A stretch of DNA of 10,307 bases from JBGZFC01 sp964346495 (GCA_964346495.1 CAYFUW010000072.1:1-10307); one strand, 5' to 3'; counted from the stretch's first letter, positions 1 to 6,274 are shown. Numbers and translations: made by a program. Notes: a model not told the origin generated them from the sequence alone.

Positions 1-48
1 AACACGAAACACGAAACACGAAACAAGTCGGGATTACAAATTCATCCG
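1..48. repeat. Heptad repeat tail plus GTCGGGATT palindromic element
   Basis: Three exact copies of the heptamer AACACGA (1-21) are followed by AAC and then AGTCGGGATTACAAAT (26-41), closing with CCGAC at 44-48. GTCGG and CCGAC form the outer arms of a small hairpin. The same element recurs at 6038, 6569 and 10177. It lies downstream of the gmd stop codon, and the heptads probably continue beyond the left edge. No gene is visible here. Confidence 0.75.
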
Positions 49-62
49 ACGATTATTATTTG

Positions 63-1142
63 TTATTCAACTTCGCTATTTAATTTTAATTTTTTCACGA
101 AGCGCATATCGTGTTGCACCATTCGTTTAACCAATTCGGGGAACGATGTTTTTGTAGGATTCCATCCCAATAAAGTTTTAGCTTTGGTCGGATCGCCCAA
201 CAACTGCTCCACTTCGGCAGGACGAAAATATTTAGGATCGACCTCAACCAATACTCTTTCGGTACCGATTTCTATACCTTTTTCATCAATACCTTCTCCT
301 TCCCAACGCAACTGAATACCAGCTTCGGCAAAAGCAAGCGTACAGAATTCACGTACGGAGTGCATCTCTCCGGTAGCGATAACAAAATCTTCGGGAGTAT
401 CGTGTTGCAACATAAGCCACATACACTCCACATAATCTTTTGCATAACCCCAGTCACGCATTGCATTCAAATTTCCAAGATACAACTTATCTTGCATTCC
501 TTGTGCTATACGAGCTGCCGCAATTGTGATTTTTCGGGTAACAAAGTTCTCGCCTCTGCGCTCACTTTCGTGATTAAACAGAATACCGTTCACGGCAAAC
601 ATTCCGTATGACTCACGATAGTTTTTCGTGATCCAATAACCATAGAGTTTTGCCACCCCATACGGACTTCGTGGATAAAATGGTGTTGTCTCTTTTTGAG
701 GAACTTCTTGCACCAATCCGAAAAGTTCGGAAGTAGAAGCCTGATATATTTTGGTTTTTTTCTCCAAACCCAAAATACGCACAGCCTCCAACAACCTAAG
801 CGTACCCACTCCATCGGTTTCAGCCGTATATTCCGGCACATCAAAACTCACTTTAACGTGACTTTGTGCAGCAAGGTTGTAAATTTCATCCGGTTGAATG
901 GATTGAATAAGACGAATAAGCGAACTCGAATCCGTCATATCGGCATAATGCAGATTAATCAACCTCTCCTTTTTCATATCGCGTACCCACTCATCCAAAT
1001 ATAGATGCTCGATGCGTCCGGTATTGAACGAAGAAGATCTGCGTAAAACACCATGTACTTCATATCCTTTCTCCAGTAGAAACTCAGCCAGATAAGAACC
1101 ATCTTGTCCGGTAATTCCGGTTATTAAAGCAATTTTTGTCAT
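63..1142 (-). CDS. gmd: GDP-mannose 4,6-dehydratase
   Basis: A 359-residue extended short-chain dehydrogenase. It converts GDP-D-mannose to GDP-4-keto-6-deoxymannose, the first committed step to GDP-L-fucose and related nucleotide sugars in the cytoplasm. The N-terminus shows the family Rossmann signature GITGQDGSYL (residues about 9-18). The active-site Ser/Thr region reads STSELFG, and the YxxxK pair is in SPYGVAK. The NHESERRGENFVTRK stretch is typical of Gmd. Length is close to the usual 340-375 residues and the gene looks intact. The usual partner, GDP-L-fucose synthase (fcl/wcaG), is not in the window; it would lie left of position 1 if it is adjacent. The start ATG at 1140-1142 gives the canonical MTKIALITG opening. 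The 55-bp gap to the fic stop holds a short repeat and no clear promoter box, so read-through from fic is possible. Confidence 0.97.
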   Translation of the reverse strand: MTKIALITGITGQDGSYLAEFLLEKGYEVHGVLRRSSSFNTGRIEHLYLDEWVRDMKKERLINLHYADMTDSSSLIRLIQSIQPDEIYNLAAQSHVKVSFDVPEYTAETDGVGTLRLLEAVRILGLEKKTKIYQASTSELFGLVQEVPQKETTPFYPRSPYGVAKLYGYWITKNYRESYGMFAVNGILFNHESERRGENFVTRKITIAAARIAQGMQDKLYLGNLNAMRDWGYAKDYVECMWLMLQHDTPEDFVIATGEMHSVREFCTLAFAEAGIQLRWEGEGIDEKGIEIGTERVLVEVDPKYFRPAEVEQLLGDPTKAKTLLGWNPTKTSFPELVKRMVQHDMRFVKKLKLNSEVE

Positions 1143-1166
1143 AATATTTATATTTTTTATTTAGTT

Positions 1167-1194
1167 GTCAGCTATCAGCGGTCAACTATCAGCT
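1167..1194. repeat. Two 14-bp tandem units between fic and gmd
   Basis: GTCAGCTATCAGCG (1167-1180) is followed directly by GTCAACTATCAGCT (1181-1194), 12 of 14 bases identical. Each unit is itself two heptads of the NNRTCAG type, so this is another flavour of the 7-bp periodicity seen in other gaps. It occupies half of the 55-bp gap between the fic stop and the gmd start. Confidence 0.7.
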
Positions 1195-1197
1195 CTA

Positions 1198-2322
1198 TTA
1201 TTCAAATAAACTTACATACTCTTCATATATATATACTTTTCCTCGTTGTCCACCTGTAATTTCTTTCAAAATGCCTAAGTTTTCCATATCTGAAATTAAC
1301 TTGTAAGCAGAAACAGCCGATTTTCCAACTATCATTTCCACTTTTGCCGCATTTATTATCGGATTGCTAAACAACTCATTTATTACTAAACGAGCATCTC
1401 CAGAACGACTTCCTAGAGGTTTAAGTAACTCATCTAATGATTTCTGAATTTGCAGGATATTATCAAAAGTTTTCACTCCGTTTTTTGCAGTTTCAATAAT
1501 ACCTGTCAGAAAAAACTTAAACCACTGATTAATATCATTATGTGTTCTTACACGTGTCAAATTGTCATAATACAAAGACTTATTTTTTTCAAAAAAATCA
1601 GATAAATATAAAATAGGACGTTTTAAAATCCCTTTAGAGACCAAATACAGCGTTATCATTAATCGCCCCACTCTGCCATTACCATCCAAAAAAGGATGTA
1701 TAGTTTCAAACTGGTAATGAATTAAAGCTATCTTTAACAAGTCGGGAAATTGATACTTTTCATTGTGAGCAAATTTTTCAATATCTGAAATTAAACGACT
1801 CACTTCCGAAGCGGGAGGAGGAACAAAAGTAGCGTCATTGATGCTTGCTCCACCCACCCAATTTTGCCTAGTCCTGAACTCACCCGGCATTTTGTGCTCA
1901 CCTCTAACCCCTGATAAAAGTATCTTATGTGCTTCTTTTATTAATCTGCTCGAAAATGGTAGTCTATGTAATTGTGAAACAGCCTCATTCATAGCCTGTA
2001 TATAGTTTTGCACCTCTTCCCAGTCATCTCTTTTTTCAACAGAAATCTCTTCCTTAGTTAAAAATGCATCTTCTACACGTGTTTGAGTCCCTTCTATCCG
2101 GGATGATTGAGTTGCTTCCTTTGCTATATGCATAGAAATATACAAATCGATATTAACATACTCAGAATACATGTCTAAGCGCCCCAGATGTCTATCTGCT
2201 TGACCAAGAAGTGTGATAACACCCATATCGTCTATTCCCCATTGCCTATTTATCTCATTGGGAATAAAAGCCTTATAATAACCTTGATCTATAATTGTTC
2301 CTGCTAAAAACTTGTTACTCAT
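1198..2322 (-). CDS. Fic family protein (AMPylase type, class II)
   Basis: A 374-residue Fic-domain protein. The catalytic loop HPFLDGNGRVGR (residues 209-220) matches HPFx(D/E)GNGRxxR completely, so AMP transfer from ATP to a protein hydroxyl is expected. Upstream, S73-S-R-I-E77-G fits the inhibitory (S/T)xxxE(G/N) motif, and its N-terminal position makes this a class II, self-inhibited Fic protein. The region around residues 146-170 (GEFRTRQNWVGG) is the usual flap and target-binding segment. Residues about 305-370 look like a winged helix, with AAKVEMIVGKSAVSAYKLISDM as the recognition part, the common C-terminal domain of stand-alone Fic proteins. The protein target cannot be told from sequence. 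No small antitoxin gene is adjacent, which fits intramolecular inhibition. A TACTTTTG box and a duplicated inverted repeat lie upstream. The flanking sugar genes do not suggest a shared function. Confidence 0.93.
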   Translation of the reverse strand: MSNKFLAGTIIDQGYYKAFIPNEINRQWGIDDMGVITLLGQADRHLGRLDMYSEYVNIDLYISMHIAKEATQSSRIEGTQTRVEDAFLTKEEISVEKRDDWEEVQNYIQAMNEAVSQLHRLPFSSRLIKEAHKILLSGVRGEHKMPGEFRTRQNWVGGASINDATFVPPPASEVSRLISDIEKFAHNEKYQFPDLLKIALIHYQFETIHPFLDGNGRVGRLMITLYLVSKGILKRPILYLSDFFEKNKSLYYDNLTRVRTHNDINQWFKFFLTGIIETAKNGVKTFDNILQIQKSLDELLKPLGSRSGDARLVINELFSNPIINAAKVEMIVGKSAVSAYKLISDMENLGILKEITGGQRGKVYIYEEYVSLFE

Positions 2323-2349
2323 TAAAAAAACGTTAATATCATTTAATCA

Positions 2350-2357
2350 CAAAAGTA
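2350..2357 (-). promoter_or_regulatory. Candidate -7 box of the fic promoter
   Basis: Read on the minus strand this is TACTTTTG, an exact match to the Bacteroidota TAnnTTTG -7 element, 28 bp before the fic ATG. No convincing TTTG -33 element sits at the expected distance in the very AT-rich DNA upstream. The call rests on one box and its position. Confidence 0.45.
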
Positions 2358-2383
2358 ATAAATTATTATGTATTAAATATAAC

Positions 2384-2458
2384 CTTATTTAAGTTTTTTC
2401 TCAAAAACTTAAATAACACAATTCCTTATTTAAGTTTTGAATATAATTATTAAATAAG
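2384..2458. promoter_or_regulatory. Duplicated inverted repeat upstream of fic (candidate operator)
   Basis: Two direct copies of CCTTATTTAAGTTTT (2383-2397 and 2424-2438) are spaced exactly 41 bp apart. Each is paired with an inverted partner. The proximal pair has perfect 14-bp arms TTATTTAAGTTTTT / AAAAACTTAAATAA (2385-2398 and 2403-2416) around TCTC. The distal pair has perfect 8-bp arms CTTATTTA / TAAATAAG (2425-2432 and 2451-2458). The 41-bp period is close to four helical turns, so dimers would bind on one face of the DNA. It sits just upstream of the putative fic promoter. A regulator site is inferred; the binding protein is unknown, though the winged helix of Fic itself is a possibility. 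Confidence 0.55.
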
Positions 2459-2498
2459 CAGTCAGTAGTCGACAGGGGCGACTCAGTTCTACCACCAT

Positions 2499-2526
2499 CA
2501 ACTCTCATAACTACAGACTCCAAACT
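2499..2526. repeat. Short heptad run of NNNNACT type
   Basis: CAACTCT, CATAACT, ACAGACT and CCAAACT follow one another with a strict 7-bp period. The unit resembles the larger array at 2666-2756. Nothing coding overlaps it. Confidence 0.55.
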
Positions 2527-2544
2527 ATTTAATAATCAATTCCT

Positions 2545-2613
2545 GCTCGCGCCATTCTGTGAATTGTTAACACACACGATAGAATCGTGCGGTAGCAATG
2601 TTGCGAAGCAAAT
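2545..2613. repeat. Palindromic interspersed element, long form
   Basis: The ends GCTCGCGCCATTCTG (2545-2559) and GCGAAGCAAAT (2603-2613) match the ends of a shorter element at 4757-4795. The outer arms GCTCGC and GCGAAGC are imperfectly complementary. Between them this copy carries an extra hairpin, CACGAT-AGA-ATCGTG (2575-2589), that the short copy lacks. That looks like a nested insertion or an expanded version. It lies downstream of fucP on the transcribed strand, but without a T-tract, so it is not a clear terminator. Confidence 0.6.
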
Positions 2614-2665
2614 AAGTTTACAAGTTTTCAATAATTACTTATTGTCCATTCCTCATTGTTGATTA

Positions 2666-2756
2666 CACTCAATACTTCGGTCTTCTGACTTCCGACTTCA
2701 TACTAAAAACTAATAACTCCTAACACGTAACACGAAACCCGTAACTCGCAACAACT
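2666..2756. repeat. Thirteen-unit degenerate heptad array
   Basis: A strict 7-bp period runs from 2666 into the fucP stop codon: CACTCAA, TACTTCG, GTCTTCT, GACTTCC, GACTTCA, TACTAAA, AACTAAT, AACTCCT, AACACGT, AACACGA, AACCCGT, AACTCGC, AACAACT. The units drift from GACTTCN to AACNCGN along the array without losing register, so one array joins two sequence families. The rest of the 2323-2754 gap holds the fic promoter region and the palindromic element; no gene is visible. Confidence 0.75.
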
Positions 2757-3942
2757 ATACAGATTTCTTCACTTTATAAAACGAGTAAAAAGCTACTACA
2801 ATAAAGCATATAAGTGGCACGATAAAGCCCAGACTCATCTTCTCCTCACCAATTAATCCCATCAGAACGGGAGCTATAGCTCCACCTACAATACACATAA
2901 TCAGTATGGAAGAACCTTGTTTTATCTGACCACCGTTTAAACCTTCCAAAGATAGAGCAAATATTGTAGGAAACATAATCGATTCGAAAAGATAACAGAA
3001 AAACAGAGCGGTAATAGCCCACCATCCTGTACCTAAAATAACGAATATCATGGTAATAATGGCACCGACTGAAAAATAACTCAACAAACGCGAAGGAGCC
3101 ATTTTATTCATCAACAGACTTCCCAGAACTCGCCCCAACATAAAAAGTCCCATTCCACCAAATGATAATAAAACAGACGCTTTGGTATTATCTATAGATG
3201 GAGATGCTTCAGTTACATAGTTGATAAAGAAGCTGTTTATCCCGGTTTGTGCCGCAACATAGAAAAACAGTGCAATTGCTCCAAAAACAAATGAAACGTG
3301 CTTAATTAAAGGCTTCTTCTGTGTTGAAGATATTTCTTCCAATGTCTGTGTTATTTCGGGAAGCGGTATTTTCACAAACACAAGAGCCACAAAAAGCACT
3401 ATTGCCCCTATTATGGCATAAGGTAATGCAACACTTCCTCCCTGAAACACAATTAAACCACCCACCAGAGGTCCAACAATCCAGCCTAATCCATTGAAAG
3501 ATTGCGCCAGATTAATTCTGCTGGCACTATATTTTGGGTCGCCTAATTCGGTTACATACGGGTTGGCAGCAGTCTCTAAAAATGTAAGTCCGCAACCTAT
3601 CACAAACAACGAAGCCAAAAAGAACTCAAACGTCATAACTCTGCTTGCCGGAACAAACATAAATGCACCAACAGCGTATAAGATAAGTCCCACAACAACG
3701 CCCCATCTGTAGTTGAATTTTCTGATGAATGCTCCTGCCGGAAGAGCCATCAGGAAATATCCACCGTAAACAACCGCCTGGACTAGTCCTGAACGAGCTT
3801 TGGAGATTACTAACACTTCTTGAAAGTGCTTGTTCAGCACATCCAGTATACTATGGGCAAATCCCCACAAAAAGAATAAAGATGTCACCAGAATAAAAGG
3901 CAACAGATAGTTTGTTCCGTCTTTTCCTTTAATAATTTTCAT
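2755..3942 (-). CDS. fucP: L-fucose:H+ symporter of the FucP family (MFS)
   Basis: A 395-residue inner-membrane transporter of the major facilitator superfamily with about 12 hydrophobic segments, split by a charged central loop (residues about 196-215, PLPEITQTLEEISSTQKK). The first helix reads FFLWGFAHSILDVLNKHFQ; its Asp (D34) aligns with Asp46, and E123 in GLTFLETAANPY aligns with Glu135, the two acidic residues needed for proton and sugar transport in E. coli FucP. The permease should import L-fucose or a close relative. It follows the mutarotase gene by 42 bp, so the two are probably co-transcribed. FucP-family proteins in Bacteroidota can carry other sugars such as glucose, galactose or N-acetylglucosamine, so the exact substrate rests partly on the mutarotase context. 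Confidence 0.88.
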   Translation of the reverse strand: MKIIKGKDGTNYLLPFILVTSLFFLWGFAHSILDVLNKHFQEVLVISKARSGLVQAVVYGGYFLMALPAGAFIRKFNYRWGVVVGLILYAVGAFMFVPASRVMTFEFFLASLFVIGCGLTFLETAANPYVTELGDPKYSASRINLAQSFNGLGWIVGPLVGGLIVFQGGSVALPYAIIGAIVLFVALVFVKIPLPEITQTLEEISSTQKKPLIKHVSFVFGAIALFFYVAAQTGINSFFINYVTEASPSIDNTKASVLLSFGGMGLFMLGRVLGSLLMNKMAPSRLLSYFSVGAIITMIFVILGTGWWAITALFFCYLFESIMFPTIFALSLEGLNGGQIKQGSSILIMCIVGGAIAPVLMGLIGEEKMSLGFIVPLICFIVVAFYSFYKVKKSV

Positions 3943-3984
3943 ATTGTTTTATGACTTATTTTACACTATACCCGTTATGTTTGT

Positions 3985-4326
3985 CTATTCTTCGTCGTTC
4001 AGAAAGAATATAGGTTTCATCATCTGCCATTTTTCGTGCGAGGCTTGTCCCTCTTTCGATACCTGAAATTTAGACATGTAGTTCTCCCACTCGGCTTGTC
4101 TCGGCAGAGTTGCCAGGCGCTTGTTATCTTCAATCCAATCGAAGTCATCAACAGTATCTACAATCATAAACAGCCTGTTTCCAAGGCGATAAATTTGCAT
4201 ATCCAAAATTCCCACCTCTTTTATGCCTGCTTTTATCTCGGGCCATACTCTTTGATGCTCCCGCTCATATTGTTCAATAAGCTCAGGGTCATCATATAAA
4301 TCTAATGTTTGACAATAACGTTTCAT
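3985..4326 (-). CDS. L-rhamnose mutarotase family protein (likely fucose or rhamnose mutarotase)
   Basis: A 113-residue cytoplasmic protein of the RhaM/DUF718 family, small ferredoxin-like enzymes that interconvert the alpha and beta anomers of 6-deoxyhexoses. The core QYEREHQRVWPEI (residues about 19-31) matches the E. coli RhaM stretch EYQRRHNPIWPEL and places Y20 and H24 at the catalytic Tyr and His positions. A Trp-rich tail (W76EXY, EKWQMM) is also as expected. Length is normal (about 104-115). It precedes fucP by 42 bp, so it probably supplies the anomer needed after uptake of the same sugar; L-fucose is therefore as likely as L-rhamnose. The start ATG at 4324-4326 follows an A-rich leader without a Shine-Dalgarno sequence. 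Confidence 0.88.
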   Translation of the reverse strand: MKRYCQTLDLYDDPELIEQYEREHQRVWPEIKAGIKEVGILDMQIYRLGNRLFMIVDTVDDFDWIEDNKRLATLPRQAEWENYMSKFQVSKEGQASHEKWQMMKPIFFLNDEE

Positions 4327-4364
4327 ATTTTTGTTTTTTTTAGTTCAAAAAACGATATACCATT

Positions 4365-4652
4365 TTAATTTGTACTTTTTTTTGACAACTTCACCAAATC
4401 ATCATATCTTCCTTCTATCAAAGCTTGTTTCTTTTTACGACTCCAGCCCTGAATTTGTTTCTCTCTGTAAAATGCCTCTGAAATTCTATCAAATTTCTCA
4501 TAATAAACCAACTTAACAGGCAAGCGTTTTCTAGTATAGTTTGCACCTTCTCCTGCTTGATGTTGCGCCAATCGCCTCTCCAAGTCATTTGTGCTTCCAG
4601 TATAGTAACTACCGTCCGCACAGAGCAATATATACACGTAGCCACATTTCAT
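4365..4652 (-). CDS. Small GIY-YIG nuclease (UPF0213 / YhbQ-like)
   Basis: A 95-residue single-domain GIY-YIG protein. YVYILLCADGSYYTGSTNDLERRLAQHQ contains the GIY (YVY) and YIG (YTG) pair, the conserved Arg in LERRL, and the H of QHQ. Further on, E (SEAFYREKQIQGW) supplies the metal-binding Glu and GWSRKKKQALI is the usual family ending. The start at 4650-4652 (MKCGYVYILL) is preferred because it matches family N-termini and follows an A-rich leader. An in-frame ATG at 4671-4673 would add seven residues (MPGNSNT), but it lies within the flanking GTCGAA repeat. The cellular role of this family is poorly defined; DNA cleavage is inferred from the domain. It ends 38 bp before the mutarotase gene, and its 5' side abuts palindromic repeats. 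Confidence 0.9.
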   Translation of the reverse strand: MKCGYVYILLCADGSYYTGSTNDLERRLAQHQAGEGANYTRKRLPVKLVYYEKFDRISEAFYREKQIQGWSRKKKQALIEGRYDDLVKLSKKSTN

Positions 4653-4669
4653 TGTATTTGAATTTCCGG

Positions 4670-4735
4670 GCATTGAGCTTGTCGAAATGCTATATTGTTA
4701 AGTTACTATAACATCTGGCTTCGACGATGCTCAGC
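4670..4735. repeat. Imperfect inverted repeat with GTCGAA arms beside the GIY-YIG gene
   Basis: The left arm GCATTGAGCTTGTCGAA (4670-4686) is imperfectly complementary to the right arm TTCGACGATGCTCAGC (4720-4735): reversed, the latter reads GCTGAGCATCGTCGAA. A 33-bp AT-rich spacer separates them. The element resembles the TTCGACAAGCTCAG-type repeats scattered in many bacterial genomes and directly abuts the start of the nuclease gene. Confidence 0.6.
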
Positions 4736-4756
4736 CACCGAACAGAGTCTCCCTCC

Positions 4757-4795
4757 GCTCGCGCCATTCTGCGAATGGTGTGTCGCGAAGCAAAT
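4757..4795. repeat. Palindromic interspersed element, short form
   Basis: GCTCGCGCCATTCTG begins the element and GCGAAGCAAAT ends it, as at 2545-2613. A perfect inner stem CCATTC-TGC-GAATGG (4764-4778) sits inside imperfect outer arms GCTCGCG / CGCGAAGC, so the whole unit can fold as one long hairpin. Confidence 0.65.
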
Positions 4796-4810
4796 TCGCC
4801 CTCTCTCCCA

Positions 4811-4867
4811 GTCACGAAGTCTCCCGATCACAAAATCTCCCGATCACGAAGTCACCAATTCTCCCGG
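4811..4867. repeat. Octad (16-bp) tandem repeat overlapping the acyltransferase 3' end
   Basis: TCTCCCGATCACAAAA is followed by TCTCCCGATCACGAAG and flanking degenerate units with an 8-bp sub-period (AAGTCTCC, CGATCACA, AAATCTCC, CGATCACG, AAGTCACC, AATTCTCC). The last 15 or so residues of the acyltransferase reading frame are encoded by this repeat, and its stop codon (4812-4814) lies within it. Confidence 0.7.
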
Positions 4868-5869
4868 CTATGGGTTTATACACAATATTTATTAAACGAG
4901 AAACTAAGTAACAAATTACAGTTAGCACTAAAAATATTATCACGGGATATTTGAATCCATAAATAAAATCGGAGAATAGATAATAGCAAAAGAAGGTGTG
5001 AATCAGCCACATATTGGTAGACTCCTCACCTAATTTGAGTAAAATATTGCTTACTAATGCACCCTTCCTCAAACCGGAAAAAAGAAGAACATATGCCAAA
5101 ACAACAAATGGAGTAACAATGGCTTGCGCGTATACCGGAATTATCATCATAAACAGAACAAGTAGGAACAAGAACAATAGTATGACGGAATTGGTGTTTT
5201 TATATCTGAAAAGATAAGTTCTGAATTTTTCAGTCCAACTGTTTTTTGCACACAAAACACCCAATGTGAATGGAAATAACAATCCCAAAACACGTGTTAG
5301 CATATAAATAAAATAATTATTACTCAAATAGCTATCACGATAAAATAATATCAACACAAACGATACAAGATAAACAAGACCAAACAGCGTTTTGCCGATA
5401 TAGTTTTATGTTTATCAATCCAACTAAAAAGTGGTTTACTAAAAAATATGATTACAACATATGGAAACAGAAACCACCACTCCCAATTGTATGATGTTTT
5501 CCAAGCGGTAATATTAGATATGAATTCAATTGAACTTCCGGGATATTTTTCCGGATTAACAAAACAGGCTAAACCAACAAATAGAACGAAAACCAGCCAA
5601 AAATTCAGATATAGAAGAAATATTCGCAGTTTGTTTGATTTTTTCGAACCCGTTTTCCAGGTCAGATAGAGCCCATATCCACCGAGGAACAGATATAAAG
5701 GGACACAAACAGATGCAAATTTGCTTATCAGATAGGCTAAAGGGAGACCTTTTATTACGATAAAGTTTTCAAGTAGAAGTGTTCTATCCGGATTATTGAA
5801 CAGATGCAACCACAGCATTATTAAAATTGCACATCCTTTTAATATTTTTGTATCCTGTTTAGAAAGCAC
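4812..5869 (-). pseudogene. Acyltransferase-3 family membrane protein, broken by a one-base frameshift
   Basis: Two overlapping frames together make one multi-spanning protein of about 352 residues, the usual size for acyltransferase-3 (OafA/WecH-like) enzymes that O-acylate surface sugars. The first part starts at a GTG (5867-5869) and opens with KILKGCAILIMLWLHLF, the family's first helix with its conserved His (H22). After K160 the frame goes wrong and stops 12 residues later. If one A is restored in the run at 5390-5393 (AAAA on the coding strand), reading continues as TLFGLVYLVSFV and into the second frame without a stop, giving six or so more helices. The C-terminus (from about RIGDF) is encoded by an octad repeat, so the native end may be replaced. 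It could be a true pseudogene, a phase-off allele or a sequencing error in a homopolymer. Confidence 0.82.
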
Positions 5870-6034
5870 TTTAAATAGAAATTTGTCAGATAAATAATAA
5901 ATCTCTGTTACAATATAAGCTAATTACAAAGCTTAACCACAAAGATACGCAAAGTTTTACACCCCTAACCCCTAAAGGGGAAATAGTTTAAGCGCATTAT
6001 TCAGTAGACGAGTTGATAGTAAACAAGTAAACAG
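5870..6034. other. Left part of the 917-bp gene-free gap: two common intergenic motifs
   Basis: No gene is visible. AACCACAAAGATACGCAAAG (5935-5954) looks like a familiar Bacteroidota intergenic repeat. ACCCCTAACCCCTAAAGGGG (5961-5980) contains the palindrome CCCCTAAAGGGG, which occurs again at 6110-6121 and 10247-10258. AGTTGATAGTAAACAAGTAA (6011-6030) belongs to the 16-bp repeat family seen at 6499-6560. Confidence 0.55.
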
Positions 6035-6148
6035 AAAGTCGGGATTGCAAATCACGCTAATTAGACGCAAGAACCAAGAGCCAAGATACAAGACCTTTTA
6101 CCCCCTTGCCCCCTAAAGGGGAATTTGTGTGTAATATTTTAAAAACTC
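6035..6148. repeat. Long interspersed module, copy 1
   Basis: This 114-bp stretch is nearly identical to 10174-10285 (same orientation, about eight differences including two missing C's). In order it holds GTCGGGATTGCAAATC, a run of CAAGANN heptads (CAAGAAC, CAAGAGC, CAAGATA, CAAGACC), CCCCTAAAGGGG, and GTGTGTAATATTTTAAAAAC leading directly into an AACNCGN heptad array. No open frame is conserved, so it looks like a non-coding repeat. Confidence 0.85.
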
Positions 6149-6262
6149 GCAACCCGAAACACGTAACTCGTAACACGTAACACAGAACACAGAACACAGA
6201 ACTCGGAACCCGGGACACAGAGCTCAAAACTACAAACTCAAAACTACATACTCGGAACTATT
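6144..6262. repeat. Seventeen-unit AACNCRN heptad array
   Basis: Seventeen consecutive heptamers keep perfect register: AACTCGC, AACCCGA, AACACGT, AACTCGT, AACACGT, AACACAG three times, AACTCGG, AACCCGG, GACACAG, AGCTCAA, AACTACA, AACTCAA, AACTACA, TACTCGG, AACTATT. The array begins within the end of the upstream long module. The units vary in sequence but not in length. Confidence 0.85.
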
Positions 6263-6274
6263 ACCTAACCCTTC

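Noticed and set aside
1198..2322. Fic gene as the toxin of a two-gene toxin-antitoxin pair
   Set aside because: No small partner gene lies on either side, and the inhibitory motif is inside the protein itself (S73 to G78).
2575..2589. CACGATAGAATCGTG hairpin as the fucP terminator
   Set aside because: No T-tract follows it on the minus strand and it lies about 165 bp past the stop codon. It belongs to the interspersed element.
4695..4954. Plus-strand open frames across the repeats between the GIY-YIG and acyltransferase genes
   Set aside because: They translate the repeats into low-complexity peptide (SPDHE-like), have no recognisable domain and overlap the real acyltransferase frame.
5380..5400. 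Programmed -1 ribosomal frameshift joining the two acyltransferase halves
   Set aside because: The site GCAAAAC does not fit the X XXY YYZ slippery heptamer, and no strong downstream structure was seen. A one-base deletion or sequence error is simpler.
5940..5947. Minus-strand TATCTTTG, a perfect TAnnTTTG box upstream of the acyltransferase
   Set aside because: It lies inside the common intergenic motif AACCACAAAGATACGC and about 70 bp from the GTG start, with no spaced -33 element. The match is more likely a by-product of the repeat.
6144..6262. Possible CRISPR-like array
   Set aside because: The units are seven bases with no spacers, and no cas gene is present. It is a simple periodic repeat.
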